Of a stretch of 64,000 bases of DNA, positions 28,105 through 36,801 are shown in pieces. Position 1 is the stretch's first letter, and each line of letters opens with the position of its first letter. The position numbers and the translations under genes were made by a program. The notes below the pieces were generated by a model. The model saw nothing but the letters and a program-made list of their open reading frames with translations. It ran no database searches and was not told where the DNA came from. Source of the stretch: Bacillota bacterium (GTDB lineage Bacteria; Bacillota; Limnochordia; DTU087). The stretch covers positions 17,340-81,339 of the forward strand of contig JAAZMR010000125.1 of the NCBI GenBank assembly GCA_012798695.1. Direction: 5' to 3'.

Positions 28105-29391
28105 TTACCGGTACTTAGCTAGTGTTCGATCGATACGGCTAGCCATCTGGTCTAAGGTTTTCTCTGGATCAGCACCATTGCGAATATCCTCAAACATCTT
28201 GATGACTAGATCTTCCCATTCTAAGAAGCCAGGCGTAACTGGGCGCACCATGGCGGTTTGGCCGAGTTCATAGGCTGCTAGTGTATATACGTTGCGGGGG
28301 AAGACCTTGTACTGATCGTCTTTGTTGATCACGTCAAACATGACATCACTGGGAACCAACTGCCCAACCGTCTTGAAGCGTCTCTCGATGGATTCATCAC
28401 GACAGGTCATGAAGCGCAAGAACTTGATCGCCGCATCCATTTGCTTAGTATTGGGGTTAACTCCCAAATGCCAGCTGCCAGTCGGGGTCACCGGCTCGCC
28501 TCCCTCAAAATATGGGTGAGCGGCTAGTCCCCACTCGAATTCAGCATCGGTCTCCATCTTGGGAATGTCCCAGGTTCCAGCCACGATCATGGCAGCATTG
28601 CCGGCCAGGAATTGGTCAAAGACTTGGTCAGCACCTACTCCCTTTGGACTGATCTTCCAAGTGTTGAACAGATCATAATACCAACTGGCTGCCTTCTTCC
28701 ATTCCGCGTTATTCAAATAGCCAGATGCCTTGAGACCATCTGGACTGACGCCAGAGCCACCACCTAGTGACTGGGGCAGAGGCAACAGCTGGTAGGGCCG
28801 ATTGATTTGCTCAAGCAGCAGACCCCAAACCTTAGTCACCCCATCCTTGTTGGCAGCTTGCTGAATCTTTTGGGCTGCGTCAACAACTTGCTCCCACGTC
28901 CAGCGCTCATCTGGTTCGGCTGAAGGAGGTTCAACCCCGGCTAGCTCAAACAGGTCTTTGTTATAGAACATTACTTGTGTAGAAGTTTCAAAGGGAGCCG
29001 AGTACAGCTCACCCTGCCAAGAACCTGCCGCAATGCCGGCTTCTGTCCATTGTTCTTGGGCATCGGTGAAGTACTGGCCTAGTGGAGCCAAACGACCCCG
29101 CACAGCATAGCTGGCGGTCAGAGGTGAATCAACCCAGTATACGTCTGGAGTACTATCACCGCCGCCAATCTGCACTTCAATAACTTGCAGCATCTCACGA
29201 TGTGGGTATCCCTCTAGCCTAACCTTGATCCCGGTCTCCTTCGTGAACTCCTCAATCAGCTCGGTCTTAGCTAGATCCGTCTCAACCCAATTACCAGCCA
29301 TAACAACGAGCTCTTCGGCATAGGCTGCTACACTCATTGCTGTGAACATGACTATGGCACAAACTAAGGCGATTAACTTCTTCAATCTCTT
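28105..29391 (-). CDS. CUT1 sugar ABC solute-binding protein
   Basis: About 428 residues. Signal peptide LKKLIALVCAIVMFTAMSVAAYA-EE, cleaved after Ala-Tyr-Ala, no lipobox. Mature part with DVYWVDSPLTASYAVRGRLAP, FYNKDLFELAGVEPP and AAMIVAGTWDIPKM, typical of SBP_bac_1. GTG 29391 is chosen as the closest reasonable start to the signal peptide; the TTG two codons later is equally possible and the track's 29454 adds a hydrophilic lead. It delivers ligand to the two permeases downstream. Confidence 0.88.
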   Translation of the reverse strand, partial: KRLKKLIALVCAIVMFTAMSVAAYAEELVVMAGNWVETDLAKTELIEEFTKETGIKVRLEGYPHREMLQVIEVQIGGGDSTPDVYWVDSPLTASYAVRGRLAPLGQYFTDAQEQWTEAGIAAGSWQGELYSAPFETSTQVMFYNKDLFELAGVEPPSAEPDERWTWEQVVDAAQKIQQAANKDGVTKVWGLLLEQINRPYQLLPLPQSLGGGSGVSPDGLKASGYLNNAEWKKAASWYYDLFNTWKISPKGVGADQVFDQFLAGNAAMIVAGTWDIPKMETDAEFEWGLAAHPYFEGGEPVTPTGSWHLGVNPNTKQMDAAIKFLRFMTCRDESIERRFKTVGQLVPSDVMFDVINKDDQYKVFPRNVYTLAAYELGQTAMVRPVTPGFLEWEDLVIKMFEDIRNGADPEKTLDQMASRIDRTLAKYR

Positions 29392-29888
29392 CACTTCTTT
29401 CTTGGAGCGATGTATTTTACGTATGTGGCTATGAGCTAGACCAGTCCCCTCCACCCTCCCTCCTGTTTCTTATCTGAGGTGAGTTGCTTTCATGTGACGA
29501 AAAGCTTTGAGCTCCTCCACAGACCACATGGATACAACTCAGGCTAACAAGTAGAATACTCCAATCATGAGCAATGTCCTGCCAGCAGAAATTCCCAAAA
29601 CCCCCATAGGGACGATGTTTCAACCTTCTCGATTACTCTCTGTTGAGTGAACACAAAGTATGACTTCAGAAGGAAGAGGGTACTTGGAATACTGCCGCTC
29701 ACAGCGAAACATTGAGATCTCTTCCCGCAAATATGGCTGTCACCAGCAAAAATCAGATCTGGTCAACAAAATTGAAAAAGGGTAAGGCCGCATAAACGAC
29801 AAGTATTGTCGTATGGGTACATTTGTCAAAGTAGATGGTACCCTTTCGAGCACAGGGAGTGTGAGTTCAAGTAAAGGGAGGAAATCAT
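29392..29888. other. divergent intergenic region
   Basis: Separates the minus-strand transporter operon from the plus-strand SDR gene. No gene is supported; the small ORF 29429-29623 lacks a ribosome site. It holds a perfect palindrome ACGACAA-GTA-TTGTCGT (29796-29812). I cannot assign clear -35/-10 boxes for either direction. Confidence 0.6.
29796..29812. promoter_or_regulatory. palindrome, possible operator
   Basis: ACGACAA and TTGTCGT flank GTA, giving seven perfectly paired bases per arm. It is 77 bases before the SDR start. It resembles a dimeric-repressor site, but the regulator is not evident. Confidence 0.45.
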
Positions 29889-30662
29889 ATGCGTGGGAAC
29901 ATTTTTGATTTGATGGGTAAAGTCGCAGTAGTCACCGGTGGAGCCCAAGGTCTGGGCCTCGCCATGGGCCAGGCTTTGGCCAATGCTGGAGCTAACCTGG
30001 TCATCATGGACATTAATCTAGAGAAAAGCAAGGTGGAAGCAAAAAAGATCAAGACCGAATATGGTGTCCAGACATTGGCCCTGAGGGCCGATGTTCGCAA
30101 CCAGAAAGAGGTCGAAGGAGTTGTAGCCGAGGTCGCCAAGCGCTTTGGCAAGCTGGATATTTTCGTCAATAACGCGGGTATCTGTAAGAACATCAAAGCA
30201 GAAGAAATGAGCCTCGAGGATTGGCAGGAAGTCATTGATATCAATCTCACCGGGGTATTCATTGGTTGCCAGGCGGCAGGAAAACAGATGCTGAAACAGG
30301 GTAGTGGGTCGATTATCAATATCGCCTCCATGTCCGGCTCCATCGTCAATGTCCCCCAGCCCCAGTGCTCGTACAATGCCTCCAAGGCCGGAGTCATGCA
30401 CCTGACCAAATCCTTGGCGAGTGAATGGGCAGAACATAATATCCGAGTCAATTCCATTAGTCCTGGGTACATGAAGACTGCCATGACAGTCGAGACACTG
30501 AAAACCGACATGGCAAAAGACTATTGGATGTATCTAACACCTATGCAGCGGCCCGGTTTACCCCATGAGCTCGGTGGAGCGGTGGTCTATCTGGCCTCTG
30601 ACGCGTCTTCCTTTGTGACTGGAGCCGATCTGATGATCGATGGAGGCTATACTATCTGGTAG
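29889..30662 (+). CDS. SDR-family dehydrogenase (KduD/gluconate 5-dehydrogenase-like)
   Basis: Classical short-chain dehydrogenase, 257 residues. NAD(P) site TGGAQGLG (15-22), NNAG near 95, catalytic Ser in NIASMSG and YNASK near 160, C-terminal GADLMIDGGYT. The opening FDLMGKVAVVTGG resembles 2-deoxygluconate/diketogluconate (KduD) and polyol dehydrogenases. Substrate is uncertain; in a pectin-oriented region a keto-uronate or polyol is plausible. GGGAGG lies before ATG. Monocistronic. Confidence 0.85.
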   Translation: MRGNIFDLMGKVAVVTGGAQGLGLAMGQALANAGANLVIMDINLEKSKVEAKKIKTEYGVQTLALRADVRNQKEVEGVVAEVAKRFGKLDIFVNNAGICKNIKAEEMSLEDWQEVIDINLTGVFIGCQAAGKQMLKQGSGSIINIASMSGSIVNVPQPQCSYNASKAGVMHLTKSLASEWAEHNIRVNSISPGYMKTAMTVETLKTDMAKDYWMYLTPMQRPGLPHELGGAVVYLASDASSFVTGADLMIDGGYTIW

Positions 30663-30694
30663 GGCTCACCAGTGGCGAGGCTCGATCACTGTTT

Positions 30695-30751
30695 GAGGCG
30701 TTCTTTCTCGCCAGCTTCTTGCGAAACTGCAGCCTGAGAGAGTGACGCCTC
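30695..30751. terminator. long inverted repeat between convergent genes
   Basis: GAGGCGT-T-CTTTCTC pairs with GAGAGAG-TG-ACGCCTC around a 26-base loop. It lies between the SDR and CBS genes, which converge. There is no T-run; termination is likely but not certain. Confidence 0.5.
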
Positions 30752-30771
30752 TTCCCATCTGCCAGGTTCCC

Positions 30772-31506
30772 CTACCCCCCGTTCAAGGGATGGAGGCGAA
30801 ATATATCCCAGGGTGTGATAATCCCGAGCAGCTTTTCATTTTTTCTGCCATTAGTGGTAATCAGAATGGCCTCCAGGCGGGGATAGTCATATACCATATG
30901 GTGTTCAAACTCGCTATAGGCATCAAATACTGTCGCATTCTGTGGCAGAAAAGAGACATTATCTCCCCCTGTCTTATCATAGACCATGACATCTGCCACA
31001 GCGATATCTTCAATGACATTCAGCATCACCTTTTCCAGTTCAAAGGTAAGCCATCGAGCAATACAGCGATCTGTCAACAACCCTCTGAACTGATCATCAG
31101 CATCATAGACGGGAAACTGCGTATACCCATGCTCCCGGGCAAGGGCCAGGACATCTAGAATTGAGTCTTCTGAGCAAACAACGTAAACCTCGCGCTGGAA
31201 CTTAGGAATGACTAAGGGAGGCCTTTCCACTATCTCCGCGATCTGTTCTATCCTTTCAACGACACTGGCATGAGGTTCAGCAATGATCTGTTCTGGCTCA
31301 ACCAATTCATGTACTATGGCATTACGCAGCTCCGCAAATTCCAGGAGATCATCGGCGAATTGAGCAAACATGTTGTCCTTGCGCGCAACTCGCCTGACCA
31401 ACTGAGAAAAGCCGACATAATGATCGAGTCTAGCCCGCTTCTGCAGCTGTTTATCGATCCTATTGTAGGCCATAATGAACCGTTCTGAAAGCTGCATATA
31501 AAGCAT
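30772..31506 (-). CDS. HEPN-like domain fused to a CBS domain pair
   Basis: About 244 residues. The N-terminal helical part (about 1-85) reads RFIMAYNRID and DLLEFAELRNAIVH, where RNAIVH fits the R-x4-H motif of HEPN domains. Two CBS domains follow (about 105-165 and 175-240), which usually bind adenine nucleotides; the second ends GIITPWDIFR. The architecture suggests a nucleotide-sensing protein with an RNA-cleaving-type or purely structural helical domain. The HEPN call rests on one motif plus helix pattern. ATG 31506 has GGAG seven bases upstream; ATG 31497 is also possible. Single gene. Confidence 0.65.
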   Translation of the reverse strand: MLYMQLSERFIMAYNRIDKQLQKRARLDHYVGFSQLVRRVARKDNMFAQFADDLLEFAELRNAIVHELVEPEQIIAEPHASVVERIEQIAEIVERPPLVIPKFQREVYVVCSEDSILDVLALAREHGYTQFPVYDADDQFRGLLTDRCIARWLTFELEKVMLNVIEDIAVADVMVYDKTGGDNVSFLPQNATVFDAYSEFEHHMVYDYPRLEAILITTNGRKNEKLLGIITPWDIFRLHPLNGG

Positions 31507-31606
31507 CCTCTCTCTCCGCCAAACACCGAAGGCCAAGACTATTAGGCTCCCACTATATATTCTATTCTACATCATTTGATCAGGCCCTGGCTTAACGCAT
31601 AATGAA

Positions 31607-31626
31607 AAACCCCGTTTCCGGGGTTT
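31607..31626 (-). terminator. rho-independent terminator
   Basis: AAACCCCG-GAAA-CGGGGTTT on the minus strand followed by TTC, preceded by the small secreted protein gene (stop at 31648). Confidence 0.85.
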
Positions 31627-31647
31627 ACCATCTAGCCTAGCAGTCGG

Positions 31648-32070
31648 CTATTTCTTCTTTCCCTTACTCTTCTCTTTAGCATTTTCTTTGAGGGCCTTGA
31701 ATTCTGGCGAACCAGGCTTAATGCCCAATTCCTTGGCCATAGCTCCCCAGCCCTTTTTCTTGTTAACCTTATAAACCTCAACCACTTCATCTACCGGTTT
31801 TTCGGATATCCGGGCTAGCTCAAGACTCACATATACATCACCAGGTTCCATCTGTACCTCCGTGATCAACTGCTCTACTTTGGCTACCGGAACCCCAAAC
31901 TCCACACTCAGCTCTGTCTTGAACAGTCCCAGATCTGCTTTCGCTTGAATGCTCAGTTGCTCAACCCATACACTCAAGTCATCATCGCTTCCCCCGATCT
32001 TCAAGGCGGAAGCCAAGCTAGATATCGATAGTACTAGTACAAGAGCATAGATTAGACTCCTGGTCTTCAT
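31648..32070 (-). CDS. small secreted protein of unknown function
   Basis: 140 residues from ATG 32070, preferred over the track's 32124 because AAGGGTGG lies just upstream and a clean signal peptide begins there (SLIYALVLVLSISSLASA-LK). The mature part is helical and charged, with KVNKKKGWGAMAKELGIKPGSPEF and a lysine-rich tail. I have seen similar tails in uncharacterised exported proteins but do not recognise a named family. It may be periplasmic. Own terminator; separated by about 160 bases from the URO-D genes. Confidence 0.7.
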   Translation of the reverse strand: MKTRSLIYALVLVLSISSLASALKIGGSDDDLSVWVEQLSIQAKADLGLFKTELSVEFGVPVAKVEQLITEVQMEPGDVYVSLELARISEKPVDEVVEVYKVNKKKGWGAMAKELGIKPGSPEFKALKENAKEKSKGKKK

Positions 32071-32232
32071 GATAGCCCACCCTTTCCAGGCAGCAGTGCG
32101 CGTATTAAGCGGAAGCACAAACATCCTCCACCTATATTGATCTACACTAAATCCTACTTAGTTTCCTGTCAAAAGCCTAAAGTAGATAGTCCTGGGCAAA
32201 GGGTCCCGTTCAGGGGGCATCCCCAATATATC

Positions 32233-33276
32233 TTAGCCATTACCGATTTCATCCAGTACTTGTAGAATCACAGGGATAGATTGTCGCCAATTACGGGGAA
32301 TATGTTCGGAAACCTCGAAAGCAAGCCTTCTACCATCCTGGGTACCTTGCCTCGTCATATCCCAAACAACCTGCTTCAATTCATCTGGAGGCAAATCATA
32401 GTGAGAGACATTGATATTGCACCAAAACAACTTATCCGGCCATGCCTCACGACACTCTGCCAGGGTCATATCTCCCTCCGGTGGAATAGTCAATGACTCG
32501 ATCACATCAATAGGCGCTTTGGCAATCAAATCTCTGCACGAAGATAGCTTCCCGTCATAGTGAGTTCCGACGACTTTGCCGGATTGCTGTAATACGGGAA
32601 AATACTTTTCATATAAGGGAATATGAAACCGCCCAAACCTAGCTGGTCCCAGCGTCTCTGCGGTGAAGTTCTCTAGGACTGAGACAAATCGCCCGGGGCC
32701 AGCAGCCACTATTTCAACTGCTCTAGCAAACTGCTCAAGAAGTGCTTCATACAAAGTCATCACTGCATCCTCCAACTCATAAAGATGCAGTGCGAAATTC
32801 TCTAGACCAGCGAAATCTACGAGCATCCGCTGCATAGGTGTTCGCCCTAGAGCAACTAAAGGAATGCCGTATGGGGCTACCTCTTGCTCCACTTCCAGGA
32901 ATCCCTCGTAACAAGGCTCGAGCTCAGTGTTTTCAACTATATACGTCATGATCCGGTAGTCCTCCGCAGTCTCAAGCCAATACTTTTGCATCCATCCCTC
33001 TCTAGAAAGTGCATAGATGTTGCCAAGGGGTGTCTCCAACACCTCCCGTTGGATTACCTTCCCCTCTTTTCTATATGTGTCGGTTATATACTCTATGTTT
33101 TTTCTATAGAAGTTGACCGTAGGGACATGGTAAACCACTCCTAGCCCGGCTGCGAACATGGGTATCCAATCTGGCTCATTAGCAGCATGTCTCCACTCAT
33201 TGTGATAGATAGTGTATGGTATTTTGTCCGGTTTCTCTCCGGCCCAAAAGGCTTCCAACCTTTCCCTAATGTTCAT
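32233..33276 (-). CDS. uroporphyrinogen decarboxylase-fold protein (URO-D family)
   Basis: 347 residues of the URO-D superfamily, which includes true HemE and cobalamin-dependent methyltransferase partners. Landmarks: VVGTHYDGKLSSCRDLI (H-x-D-G), DVIESLTIPPEGDMTL and the LAFEVSEHIPRNW tail. It lacks the HxC...C zinc set of MtaA-type methyltransferases in that position, and the HemE arginines are not evident, so heme synthesis is unlikely. It ends a transporter operon after a second, divergent copy. A role in handling a methylated sugar or other ligand is speculation. Confidence 0.75.
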   Translation of the reverse strand: MNIRERLEAFWAGEKPDKIPYTIYHNEWRHAANEPDWIPMFAAGLGVVYHVPTVNFYRKNIEYITDTYRKEGKVIQREVLETPLGNIYALSREGWMQKYWLETAEDYRIMTYIVENTELEPCYEGFLEVEQEVAPYGIPLVALGRTPMQRMLVDFAGLENFALHLYELEDAVMTLYEALLEQFARAVEIVAAGPGRFVSVLENFTAETLGPARFGRFHIPLYEKYFPVLQQSGKVVGTHYDGKLSSCRDLIAKAPIDVIESLTIPPEGDMTLAECREAWPDKLFWCNINVSHYDLPPDELKQVVWDMTRQGTQDGRRLAFEVSEHIPRNWRQSIPVILQVLDEIGNG

Positions 33277-33366
33277 GTGCTGGGGGTAATCCCGATATAG
33301 GGAAGACCCATCTCACCCCTTCCCGGTATTGTGCTTTGGTCACCAATATTTGCATCAGCAGCTCTA

Positions 33367-34425
33367 CTACATCTGGCCATAGTGAAAGGCCTCATCATAC
33401 ATGGCAATGATATTTTCAATCGGAGTAATCGGTTGAATATTGTGGCACGAGGCTAGGATGTAACCAGTCTCTGGCCCCAGAAGATCGATACATGCCCGAA
33501 CCTCTTGACGCACCTCGGCTTCTGTTCCGAAGGGCAAAATAGCCTGGTTTTCCACACCTCCATGGAAGCAAATGCTATCTCCAAAATCTTCTTCTAGCTG
33601 CTGTCTATCCATACCAGGACAGTTCCACTGGACGGGATTGAGGATATCGATTCCGAGTTCAATCAGATCCGGCAGTATCTCACGACAGGCTCCATCATCA
33701 TGATGAAACACAAATAGGTCAAACTCCTTGGCCAAATCGATCAGGCGCTTGTAATGACCATGAAAGAACTCCGAGAACATACTGCGGCTGATCAGAAGCC
33801 CAGTTTGACACCCAAAGTCATCGGTCACCTGCGTTATGTCGGCCTTGCCATCGACTGCCTCGAATTGGCGATAGGCAAACCTATAGAAGAAGTCAACGAT
33901 TTTGCCAATAATATAGTGGGCGAGGTCCGGATTTTCAACCAACATCAATAGGGACTGCTCCAATCCAACCAGCTTGTTGAAGAGATAGAAAGGAGCCGAA
34001 TAACCCACCTCTATGGCATAGTCTGGGTAGTAAGCACCAATTGACTGGGCCAAGCTCTCGTAATCAAACCACTCTACTTTTGGGAATTCATAGGCATCGA
34101 CATCGGCAAAGGTCCGAGCATGACCCAAAGGATGATAAACCATTTCCTCGTATACACCGGTCCCATAAAGCTGCAGCTTGTACTCAATCCCCCAGTAGTC
34201 CCTGACAATACCAGGTCTACCGCTTGCCAAGGTCGGACCAATGTACCTGGGGCTGATGGTCACGATCTTATCCACATGCAATTTGTGCCATAACTCCCTG
34301 GCAGTATTGACACCCAGATGCTTCTTCAGATCGTGTATGACCTCTGGGGTAGCCCAAAAATCTGTGGGTATTCGATCTAACGTCTGCAGCTGAATAGCCT
34401 GCAGGATCCTCTCTCGACTGTTCAT
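33367..34425 (-). CDS. uroporphyrinogen decarboxylase-fold protein (COG0407-like)
   Basis: 352 residues, a standard-looking member of the COG0407-like group. FVFHHDDGACREILPDLIELGIDILNPVQ, ICFHGGVENQAILPFGT and the C-terminal ILASCHNIQPITPIENIIAMYDEAF are hallmarks. The usual HxC metal motif of methylcobamide:CoM methyltransferases reads HHDDG. It lies 27 bases after the MalF-type permease gene, so it belongs to the transporter operon. Function is unknown; these proteins often accompany sugar operons in anaerobic Bacillota. Confidence 0.8.
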   Translation of the reverse strand: MNSRERILQAIQLQTLDRIPTDFWATPEVIHDLKKHLGVNTARELWHKLHVDKIVTISPRYIGPTLASGRPGIVRDYWGIEYKLQLYGTGVYEEMVYHPLGHARTFADVDAYEFPKVEWFDYESLAQSIGAYYPDYAIEVGYSAPFYLFNKLVGLEQSLLMLVENPDLAHYIIGKIVDFFYRFAYRQFEAVDGKADITQVTDDFGCQTGLLISRSMFSEFFHGHYKRLIDLAKEFDLFVFHHDDGACREILPDLIELGIDILNPVQWNCPGMDRQQLEEDFGDSICFHGGVENQAILPFGTEAEVRQEVRACIDLLGPETGYILASCHNIQPITPIENIIAMYDEAFHYGQM

Positions 34426-34452
34426 GACGTAGAGTTTCCTCTCTAGTTTACA

Positions 34453-35364
34453 TTAGTACTCCCAATCAGTGCGAAGAAAGCGCATCTGGATAAGTGTAAT
34501 GATCATTATGATAACGAAAAGGACCCATGCCAGGGTGGAGGCATATCCCATCTCTAGGTAACGAATACCCCGTTCATAGATGTACATAGCCAATACTCTA
34601 CTAGCGTGCACTGGTCCACCACTAGTCATGACATATACCTGGGTAAAGATTTGCAGTGTACCAATCACACTGGTTACGAGAACAAAGGTAAAGGCCGGCC
34701 GCAGCAAAGGTAAGGTAATATGCCTTGTCATCTTCCAGCCACTAGCTCCATCAAGCCGCGCTGCCTCGTAGTAGAAATCGGGAATACCCTTTAGTGCTGC
34801 CAAGAAGATCACCGCGTTGAACCCGACACTTTTCCAAATAGTAAAGACAGCAATACTGGGTTTGACTAGTTTTGTATCCAAAAGCCAACGTTTGGTAGAA
34901 AAACCCAGTGCATATAAGGCAAAATTGAATAAGCCCCTTGACGGATGGTATAGCCACATCCAAATGGCCGCACAGGCCACCATTGAGGTAATAACAGGGA
35001 CAAAGTAGGCAGTCGTAAAGACCGCCCGCATACGTTCACTCAGGTGGTTTAGTGCCAGAGCAATGACAAAGGAGATGATCAATGCTCCCGGTATAATATA
35101 GACAGTTAGCAGGAATGTGTTCTGTAAAGTAGTTACAACCAGAGGGTCAGCTAACAGTGTGCGATAGTTCTCTAGGCCAATAAACTGGTTGTTCTGCCCA
35201 ATGGGATTATAATCCATGAAAGTCCATATGAATGATGACAACAGTGGATAGAACAGAAACACTAGATAGTAAATTAGTATGGGGCCGAGGAAGAGAACAA
35301 TGAAGCCTCGTTTCCGTGATTTCTCTGTCTCCAAGAATCTACGCCTTTGTCTCAGTGCATCCAC
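34453..35364 (-). CDS. CUT1 sugar ABC permease, MalF type
   Basis: About 304 residues. First helix FIVLFLGPILIYYLVFLFYPLL, EAA-type loop IPDFYYEAARLDGASGWKMT. The track's start (35427) lies inside the hairpin after the binding-protein gene and is unlikely. GTG 35364 and TTG about ten codons later are both plausible; the latter has AAAGG nine bases upstream. In this operon it follows the binding protein, whereas the MalG-type permease precedes it, an unusual order. Confidence 0.9.
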   Translation of the reverse strand: MDALRQRRRFLETEKSRKRGFIVLFLGPILIYYLVFLFYPLLSSFIWTFMDYNPIGQNNQFIGLENYRTLLADPLVVTTLQNTFLLTVYIIPGALIISFVIALALNHLSERMRAVFTTAYFVPVITSMVACAAIWMWLYHPSRGLFNFALYALGFSTKRWLLDTKLVKPSIAVFTIWKSVGFNAVIFLAALKGIPDFYYEAARLDGASGWKMTRHITLPLLRPAFTFVLVTSVIGTLQIFTQVYVMTSGGPVHASRVLAMYIYERGIRYLEMGYASTLAWVLFVIIMIITLIQMRFLRTDWEY

Positions 35365-35393
35365 CCCCGAAATAAGACAGTTAAGGTTCATCA

Positions 35394-35424
35394 AGCAGGT
35401 GCAGGAGATATTCCTACACCTGCT
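35394..35424 (-). terminator. intergenic hairpin after the binding-protein gene
   Basis: AGCAGGTG-C-AGGA and TCCT-A-CACCTGCT pair around GATAT with one mismatch. It lies between the binding-protein stop (35451) and the MalF-type start. No T-run. Confidence 0.7.
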
Positions 35425-35450
35425 CATTGCTAGTTCATGCAGACTGGGAC

Positions 35451-36728
35451 CTACTTCTTGTGAAGTTTGTTGATCATGTCATTGCTCATATCGGTCATGG
35501 TTTTTAGCGCGTCATCAATAGTCTTCTCTCCATGGAATACCGCCCGCATCTCCGGAGTGACAATCAGCCAGATGAACTGATCGACATCGATAACCAGGTG
35601 TGCGCCCATGTCCACGCCATGGTGAGCGACATCCAGGGTCTCTTCGTAATCAAAATCCGGGTCGGTCGCGAAGGCTTTGAGTGTGGGAACAGTCCCAGTA
35701 GTGAAGTTCCATGGTTTCATATTTTCTGGTCGCATCGCGAATTCCACGAACTTCCAGGCTGCTTCTGGATTCTTCGAGCGCCGGCTGACGGCAAGCCCCC
35801 AACCACCCTTAACCGGGAACTTGGGCTCAGTACCGAAGAATGGTGGAAGATTGAGCCGGACATAGCGTAATCCTTCTACTTCCTTGTCAATAACCGGCTT
35901 ATACCAGGGTCCGCCTATCGTAGCAGCAGCTGTCTGCTCCATGAACATTTGGTGCCGGCTGGGCAGGGTTACGGCATGCAGTTTGTCCCTGTCGAGAGCA
36001 TCCAAGAAGAACTGAAGCGCATTCCTAGCTTCAGGAGTCTCAAAGTTGACCCTAGTATTCTCGAAGTCGCGATAATCTCCACCCTGTTGGAAGATCATAG
36101 CAAAGAAGTCTGAGTGTTCGTGGCAATTGACCATTCCCAGACCTGCTTGCATGATATTCCCTGCGTGGTCGGTCATGGTCAGCTTCTTACAGAATTCTGC
36201 TAGTTCCGTCCAGGTCTCTCCACAACGCCGAGACTCGATCCAGCTCTGCGGTATTTCAAGACCAGCCATTTCAACTAGATCTAGATTAAAGAGAGCTCCT
36301 GTACCCGCCACGTTGAAATCGAAGGGGATACCATAGTACTTTCCTTCCCAGGCATAGCTAGCAAGAGTTACAGGCCAGAAAGCTTCATTCATCTGAGCTG
36401 GGGTCATGAGATACTCGGGAATCTCTGCCAATAGACCTTCCTGTGCATACCGTAAGAGCATGGAACCAAGTATGTCCACGACATCTGGCTCCGTCCCGGC
36501 GGCATAGGCGGACATGACTTTATCACCAAAGTCCGGTAGAACCTCGACTTGAACCTCAATATTGGGATATTCCTTTTCAAAGTCGGCTACCAGCTTACTC
36601 CATGCTTCTACCCATGCAACATTACTATGGTGCCAAAAGGTAATAGTCGTCTTGGCAGCCAATGCACTACTGCCAATAAGCAAGAGACTCAAGCCCAGGA
36701 CAATTGCTATACAGGCTTTTCTTTTCAT
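35451..36728 (-). CDS. CUT1 sugar ABC solute-binding protein
   Basis: About 425 residues. Signal peptide KRKACIAIVLGLSLLLIGSSALA-AK, no lipobox; mature part starts TTITFWHHSN. DVVDILGSMLLRYAQEGLLAEIP and GGWGLAVSRRSKNPEAAWKFVEFA are characteristic. ATG 36728 has AGGAG seven bases upstream; the track's 36752 would add a charged lead. It sits between the two permease genes and is followed by a stable hairpin. Confidence 0.92.
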   Translation of the reverse strand: MKRKACIAIVLGLSLLLIGSSALAAKTTITFWHHSNVAWVEAWSKLVADFEKEYPNIEVQVEVLPDFGDKVMSAYAAGTEPDVVDILGSMLLRYAQEGLLAEIPEYLMTPAQMNEAFWPVTLASYAWEGKYYGIPFDFNVAGTGALFNLDLVEMAGLEIPQSWIESRRCGETWTELAEFCKKLTMTDHAGNIMQAGLGMVNCHEHSDFFAMIFQQGGDYRDFENTRVNFETPEARNALQFFLDALDRDKLHAVTLPSRHQMFMEQTAAATIGGPWYKPVIDKEVEGLRYVRLNLPPFFGTEPKFPVKGGWGLAVSRRSKNPEAAWKFVEFAMRPENMKPWNFTTGTVPTLKAFATDPDFDYEETLDVAHHGVDMGAHLVIDVDQFIWLIVTPEMRAVFHGEKTIDDALKTMTDMSNDMINKLHKK

Positions 36729-36801
36729 CTTACTTCTCCTCTCATAAAGCACCTATTCCAGACGTTCAGAAAGAGTAGAACTCGAGCATCGCCACCCCCC
36801 A

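Noticed and set aside
29885-30511. 208-codon minus-strand ORF
   Set aside because: Antisense shadow of the SDR gene, which has full family motifs and a ribosome site.
32233-34425. HemE (heme synthesis) annotation for the URO-D proteins
   Set aside because: The fold fits, but HemE catalytic motifs are missing and the genes sit in a sugar-transport operon.
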